Of a stretch of DNA of 64,000 bases, positions 60,813 through 64,000 are shown in pieces (within the stretch, counting starts at the first letter, position 1; each line of letters opens with the position of its first letter). A model generated the notes under the pieces. The model was given only the letters and a program-made list of their open reading frames with translations. It was not told the origin of the DNA and ran no database searches. This DNA is from Clostridia bacterium (lineage in GTDB: Bacteria; Bacillota; Clostridia; Christensenellales; Borkfalkiaceae), in assembly GCA_017507045.1 (NCBI GenBank), contig JAFWBP010000017.1:62001-126000 (forward strand), written 5' to 3'. The position numbers and the translations under genes are program-made.

Positions 60813-61139
60813 ATGATTAACAATTTGCTCGATAGTTGGTTCAAATTCGATATCGGCGAAGGCGCGTTTTACGCCGTCTTTGGGTTCGTGTTCGTATTTA
60901 TGGGCATCGCGCTGTTGATTGGGATCTTGTACCTCGTTGGATTTATCATGACGAAGGCCAAGCAAAAGGGCAAGAAAGCGCCTGCGGCGCAAACGGCCCC
61001 TGCTCCCGCGGTGCAGCCCACAGTGGAAGAGGGGATTTCCCCCGAGATCGTTGCCGCGATCACAGCCGCCGTTGCGGTGTGTATGGCAGGCGATCAGCAA
61101 AAATGCGAGTTTATCGTAAGAAGAATTAAAAGAATCTAA
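60813..61139 (+). CDS. OadG-family sodium pump decarboxylase gamma subunit
   Basis: 108 aa. One membrane segment (~22-46, GFVFVFMGIALLIGILYLVGF), a Pro/Ala/Lys linker, then EEGISPEIVAAITAAVAVCM, the OadG C-terminal pattern. It assembles the decarboxylase on the membrane. SD TAGGAG 6 nt upstream. Confidence 0.85.
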   Translation: MINNLLDSWFKFDIGEGAFYAVFGFVFVFMGIALLIGILYLVGFIMTKAKQKGKKAPAAQTAPAPAVQPTVEEGISPEIVAAITAAVAVCMAGDQQKCEFIVRRIKRI

Positions 61140-61164
61140 TCATTGAAATTTTAGGAGTTCGAAT

Positions 61165-61518
61165 ATGCGTAATTTTATCATCACGGTAGATGGAAAACAG
61201 TACGAAGTTGGCGTTGAGGAAGTAGGCGCAACGTCCGCCCCTGCAGCGCCCGTAGCGGCAGCACCCGTAGCGGCAGCGCCTGCGGCAAAGAAACCCGCAA
61301 ACGCAAACGGCACGAAGGTAGTTTCGCCCTTCCCCGGGCTCATCAAGAACCTGCTCGTTGCAGAGGGCGCTTCCGTTAAAAAGGATCAGCCCATTCTCGT
61401 GCTCGAAGCAATGAAGATGGATAACGATATCACCGCTCCCTGCGATGGAACGGTTTCCTTCAACGTACAAAAGGGAACGAACGTAGAGTCCGACGCTGTG
61501 CTTGCAATCATCGGATAA
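61165..61518 (+). CDS. Biotin carboxyl carrier protein
   Basis: 117 aa. N-terminal IITVDGKQYEVGVEEV, an Ala/Pro-rich linker containing two short AAPVA repeats, then the biotinyl domain with EAMKMDNDI (biotinylated Lys ~84) and a C-terminal GTNVESDAVLAIIG. It shuttles CO2 between carboxyltransferase and OadB. Normal length for this class. Confidence 0.95.
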   Translation: MRNFIITVDGKQYEVGVEEVGATSAPAAPVAAAPVAAAPAAKKPANANGTKVVSPFPGLIKNLLVAEGASVKKDQPILVLEAMKMDNDITAPCDGTVSFNVQKGTNVESDAVLAIIG

Positions 61519-61530
61519 GCGGAGAAAGCT

Positions 61531-62733
61531 ATGCAGAGCAGTTTAATTGCACTCAATTTAGGAGAAATTTTCTCCAGCCTGTGGGGCTCGATGGGGCTTG
61601 GGCAGGGCACTTGGCAGAACTACGTGATGCTTGCCATCGCGTGCGTTCTCTTCTTCGTTGCCATTCGCTACAAGGCGGAGCCGATGCTCCTGTTGCCCAT
61701 CGCCTTCGGCATGTTCCTCATCAACATCCCCGGCGCGGAAAACGTGCTTTGGGGCGTCTACCCCGAGGGGCTCACCGAGGCGGAGCATACCTTTGAAGCC
61801 GTCATTCCCGAAACGCGCGGCCTACTTTGGTATCTCTATTTCGGCGTGGATAAGGTTATCTATCCGCCCCTCATCTTCCTTGGAATCGGCGCAATGACGG
61901 ATTTCGGCCCGCTCATTGCCAACCCCAAGAGCATGCTCATCGGTGCGGGCGCGCAGCTCGGCATCTTCATTGCGCTCTTCGGCGCGATCCTTCTGGGCTT
62001 CACGGGCGCGGAAGCGGCGGCAATCGCCATCATCGGCGGTGCGGATGGCCCCACGGCAATCTACGTTTCCAAAACGCTTGCCGAGCACCTCGTGCCCACC
62101 ATTGCCATTGCGGCGTATTCGTACATGGCGCTCATTCCCTTCCTGCAAAAACCGTTTATGCGTCTTCTCACCACGCCGAAGGAGCGCGCGATCCGCATGA
62201 AGCCGCTTCGCCAGGTTTCCAAGGTAGAGAAGATCATGTTCCCGATCATCGTAACGCTTGTCGTTGGCATTCTGCTTCCCGATGCAATTCCGCTTCTCGG
62301 TATGCTCATGCTCGGCAACCTCTTCCGTGAATCGGGCGTTGTGGAGCGCCTCTCCTCGCAGGCGCAGAACGGGCTTATCAACACGGTAACCATCTTCCTC
62401 GGCATCGCCGTTGGCTGTAAGGCGAAAGGGGAGATGTTCCTCGCACCGCAAACGATCTACATTCTGCTCATGGGCGTTACGGCGTTCATCTGCGGCACCG
62501 TTGGCGGATTGCTCGTTGCCAAGCTCATGTGCAAGATCACGAAGGGGCAGATCAACCCCCTCATCGGTTCGGCAGGCGTTTCGGCAGTGCCCATGGCGGC
62601 GCGCATTTCGGAAGACGTTGGCAGAGAAACCGATCCGAGCAACCACCTTCTCATGCACGCGATGGGCCCGAACGTTGCAGGCGTAATCGGTTCGGCTCTC
62701 GCCGCCGGCGTGTTGCTGGCATGTTTTGGGTAA
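61531..62733 (+). CDS. OadB-family carboxybiotin decarboxylase, sodium pump subunit
   Basis: 400 aa, about 11 membrane segments. Key motifs: FLGIGAMTDFGPLIANPKS (~121), IIGGADGPTAIYVS (~168; the D-G-P motif with the Na+-binding Asp) and GSAGVSAVPMAARISE (~349). It decarboxylates carboxybiotin and exports Na+. SD AGCGGAGAA 6 nt before ATG. Confidence 0.95.
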   Translation: MQSSLIALNLGEIFSSLWGSMGLGQGTWQNYVMLAIACVLFFVAIRYKAEPMLLLPIAFGMFLINIPGAENVLWGVYPEGLTEAEHTFEAVIPETRGLLWYLYFGVDKVIYPPLIFLGIGAMTDFGPLIANPKSMLIGAGAQLGIFIALFGAILLGFTGAEAAAIAIIGGADGPTAIYVSKTLAEHLVPTIAIAAYSYMALIPFLQKPFMRLLTTPKERAIRMKPLRQVSKVEKIMFPIIVTLVVGILLPDAIPLLGMLMLGNLFRESGVVERLSSQAQNGLINTVTIFLGIAVGCKAKGEMFLAPQTIYILLMGVTAFICGTVGGLLVAKLMCKITKGQINPLIGSAGVSAVPMAARISEDVGRETDPSNHLLMHAMGPNVAGVIGSALAAGVLLACFG

Positions 62734-62802
62734 GATCCCACCTTCACCGATCACTTGGCGGCGCTTTCGCTGCGGTGCGGTGTGTTATAAGGAGTTTTCA
62801 TT

Positions 62803-64000
62803 ATGTCTAAAGTTTTGATTATGGATACCATCCTCCGCGATGCGCATCAATCGCACGCGGCAACGAGAATGAGAACGGAGCAGATGATTCCCGTTCTCGA
62901 ACAGCTCGATGAAGTGGGCTATTATTCCCTCGAGGGCTGGGGCGGCGCTACGTTCGATTCCTGCATGCGCTTTTTGAATGAAGATCCGTGGGATCGTTTG
63001 AGAACGCTTCGCAAGCACCTCAAGAAGACGCCTATCCAAATGCTTCTGCGCGGCCAGAACCTTCTCGGCTACCGCAACTATGCAGATGACCTCGTGGATA
63101 AGCTCGTGGAAAAGTGCTTTGAGAACGGCATCGGCGTTATCCGCGTGTTCGATGCGCTCAACGATCCCCGCAACATCGAAGCTTCGATGAAGGCAATCAA
63201 AAAGTACGGCGGCCAGCTCAGAGCCACAGATCCCACGCGCGGCATCTGTGAGGCGGCAATTTCCTACACCTCCGGCCCCGTGTACACGCTCGAGTATTTC
63301 GTAAACCTCGCAAAAACTTACGAGGATATGGGTGCCGATAACATCTGCATCAAGGATATGGCGAACCTGCTTCTTCCCTTCGATGCGTACGAGCTCGTAA
63401 CGGCGCTCAAACAGGCGCTTCGCCCCGAAACGAAGATCCACCTGCACACGCACAACACCACGGGTACGGGCGATATGGTCAACCTCATGGCGATCAAAGC
63501 AGGCGTGGATATTGTGGATACGGCGCTTTCGCCCCTTGCAAACGGCACGGCGCAGCCCGCAACCGAGCCTCTCGTTGCCACCCTCAAGGGCACCGAGTAC
63601 GATACGGGCATCGAGCTTGAAAAGCTCATTCCCATTGCAAACCACTTCAAGAAGGTGGCTGCCGAGCTTGAAAAGGAAGGCTCGCTCAACCCGAAGGTGC
63701 GCCAGGTGGATGTAAACACGCTCATCTATCAGGTGCCGGGCGGCATGCTCTCCAACCTCATGAACCAGCTCAAAAAGGCCGGCAAGGAGGATAAGCTTCA
63801 AGAAGTGCTCGCAGAAGTTCCCAACGTGAGAAAGGATTGCGGCTATCCGCCTCTCGTAACTCCCAGCTCGCAGATCGTGGGCACGCAGGCGGTTATGAAC
63901 GTCGTCATGGGCGAGCGCTATAAGATGGTTACGAAGGAAACGCGCGATCTCTTCGCCGGAAAGTACGGCAGAGTTCCCATGCCTCTCGATGAAGAGGCCG
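62803..64000 (+). CDS. Oxaloacetate decarboxylase alpha / pyruvate carboxylase B-type carboxyltransferase, partial
   Basis: 399 codons to the window end, no stop yet. Metal and catalytic motifs: MDTILRDAHQSHAATRMRT (DAHQS, ~8), RGQNLLGYRNYADD (~90), FRVFDALND-type RVFDALNDPRN, DNICIKDMANLLLP and HLHTHNTTG (~212; metal His), GTAQPATEP. It transfers CO2 between oxaloacetate/pyruvate and biotin. SD AAGGAG 8 nt upstream. With the subunits above it completes an oxaloacetate-type or transcarboxylase-like complex. Confidence 0.92.
   Translation, partial: MSKVLIMDTILRDAHQSHAATRMRTEQMIPVLEQLDEVGYYSLEGWGGATFDSCMRFLNEDPWDRLRTLRKHLKKTPIQMLLRGQNLLGYRNYADDLVDKLVEKCFENGIGVIRVFDALNDPRNIEASMKAIKKYGGQLRATDPTRGICEAAISYTSGPVYTLEYFVNLAKTYEDMGADNICIKDMANLLLPFDAYELVTALKQALRPETKIHLHTHNTTGTGDMVNLMAIKAGVDIVDTALSPLANGTAQPATEPLVATLKGTEYDTGIELEKLIPIANHFKKVAAELEKEGSLNPKVRQVDVNTLIYQVPGGMLSNLMNQLKKAGKEDKLQEVLAEVPNVRKDCGYPPLVTPSSQIVGTQAVMNVVMGERYKMVTKETRDLFAGKYGRVPMPLDEEA

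Noticed and set aside
1..64000. CRISPR array, prophage, insertion sequence or defence island
   Set aside because: No regularly spaced repeats, transposase, integrase, capsid or known defence genes were found; the only mobile-type traces are the organizer-like gene and its scar.

Overview
The window looks like a chromosomal core region of an endospore-lineage Clostridia (Bacillota), probably an uncultivated gut or anaerobic member with moderately high GC. The evidence is the gene order ispG-polC-like-rimP-nusA-rnpM-ylxQ-infB-rbfA-nrnA-truB-ribF, the dgt-dnaG-rpoD-trmK-nif3 block, the spoIIGA-sigE-sigG-ymxH sporulation cluster, ylbJ, a DnaD-type initiation protein, and TTGACA/TATAAT promoters with strong GGAGG ribosome sites. 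The species assignment is inference; no rRNA is present. Almost everything is on the + strand in tightly overlapping operons. Only the first (partial) gene, ylbJ and the DnaD-like gene are on the - strand.

Layout: 1-0.4 kb, start of a secreted Ig-like (Big2) protein, divergent from nrdR. 0.5-12.6 kb, nrdR-ispG, a strikingly short PolC relative, then the translation/processing operon. 12.7-16.1 kb, M24 peptidase, EF-P, D-Tyr-tRNA deacylase, metallo-hydrolase, orphan small gene. 16.2-22.7 kb, patatin, ComEC-like hydrolase and a shikimate operon (aroC-B-E-Q-K plus an SDR, no aroA). 22.8-33.3 kb, dGTPase, primase, sigma A, tRNA methylase, Nif3, zinc-ribbon protein, alanine racemase, 5-formyl-THF ligase, rsmD, coaD, DAHP synthase, prephenate dehydratase. 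33.3-41 kb, sporulation genes, second patatin, RarA, DnaD-like protein. 41-48 kb, SbcDC, an alpha/beta hydrolase-like protein, signal peptidase I, DegV. 48-58 kb, UPF0237/UPF0210, oligoendopeptidase, DnaB helicase, Sua5, arginine phosphatase-like protein, RpiB, DUF1538 transporter with P-II-like partner, S51 peptidase, tRNA-Leu. 58.6-64 kb, a phage-type replisome-organizer-like gene and a biotin-dependent, sodium-pump type decarboxylase operon running off the end.

The most unusual content is in replication genes and gene integrity. The gene at the canonical polC locus encodes only the PolC N-terminal region, OB fold and proofreading exonuclease (about 496 aa), with no PHP or polymerase part. 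It is followed by a scar that matches the linker of the replisome-organizer-like gene 55 kb away. The DnaD-like protein and that same organizer-like protein both end in a zinc module resembling the helicase-binding N-terminus of the DnaI/DnaC loader, but no AAA+ ATPase follows either. Four housekeeping genes carry lesions: ylxQ (frameshift), the 5-formyl-THF ligase (no canonical start), pepF (in-frame TAG) and sua5 (in-frame TAA). A 23-bp near-palindrome with core TCACGC occurs four times. No CRISPR array, insertion sequence, prophage or complete defence system was seen.
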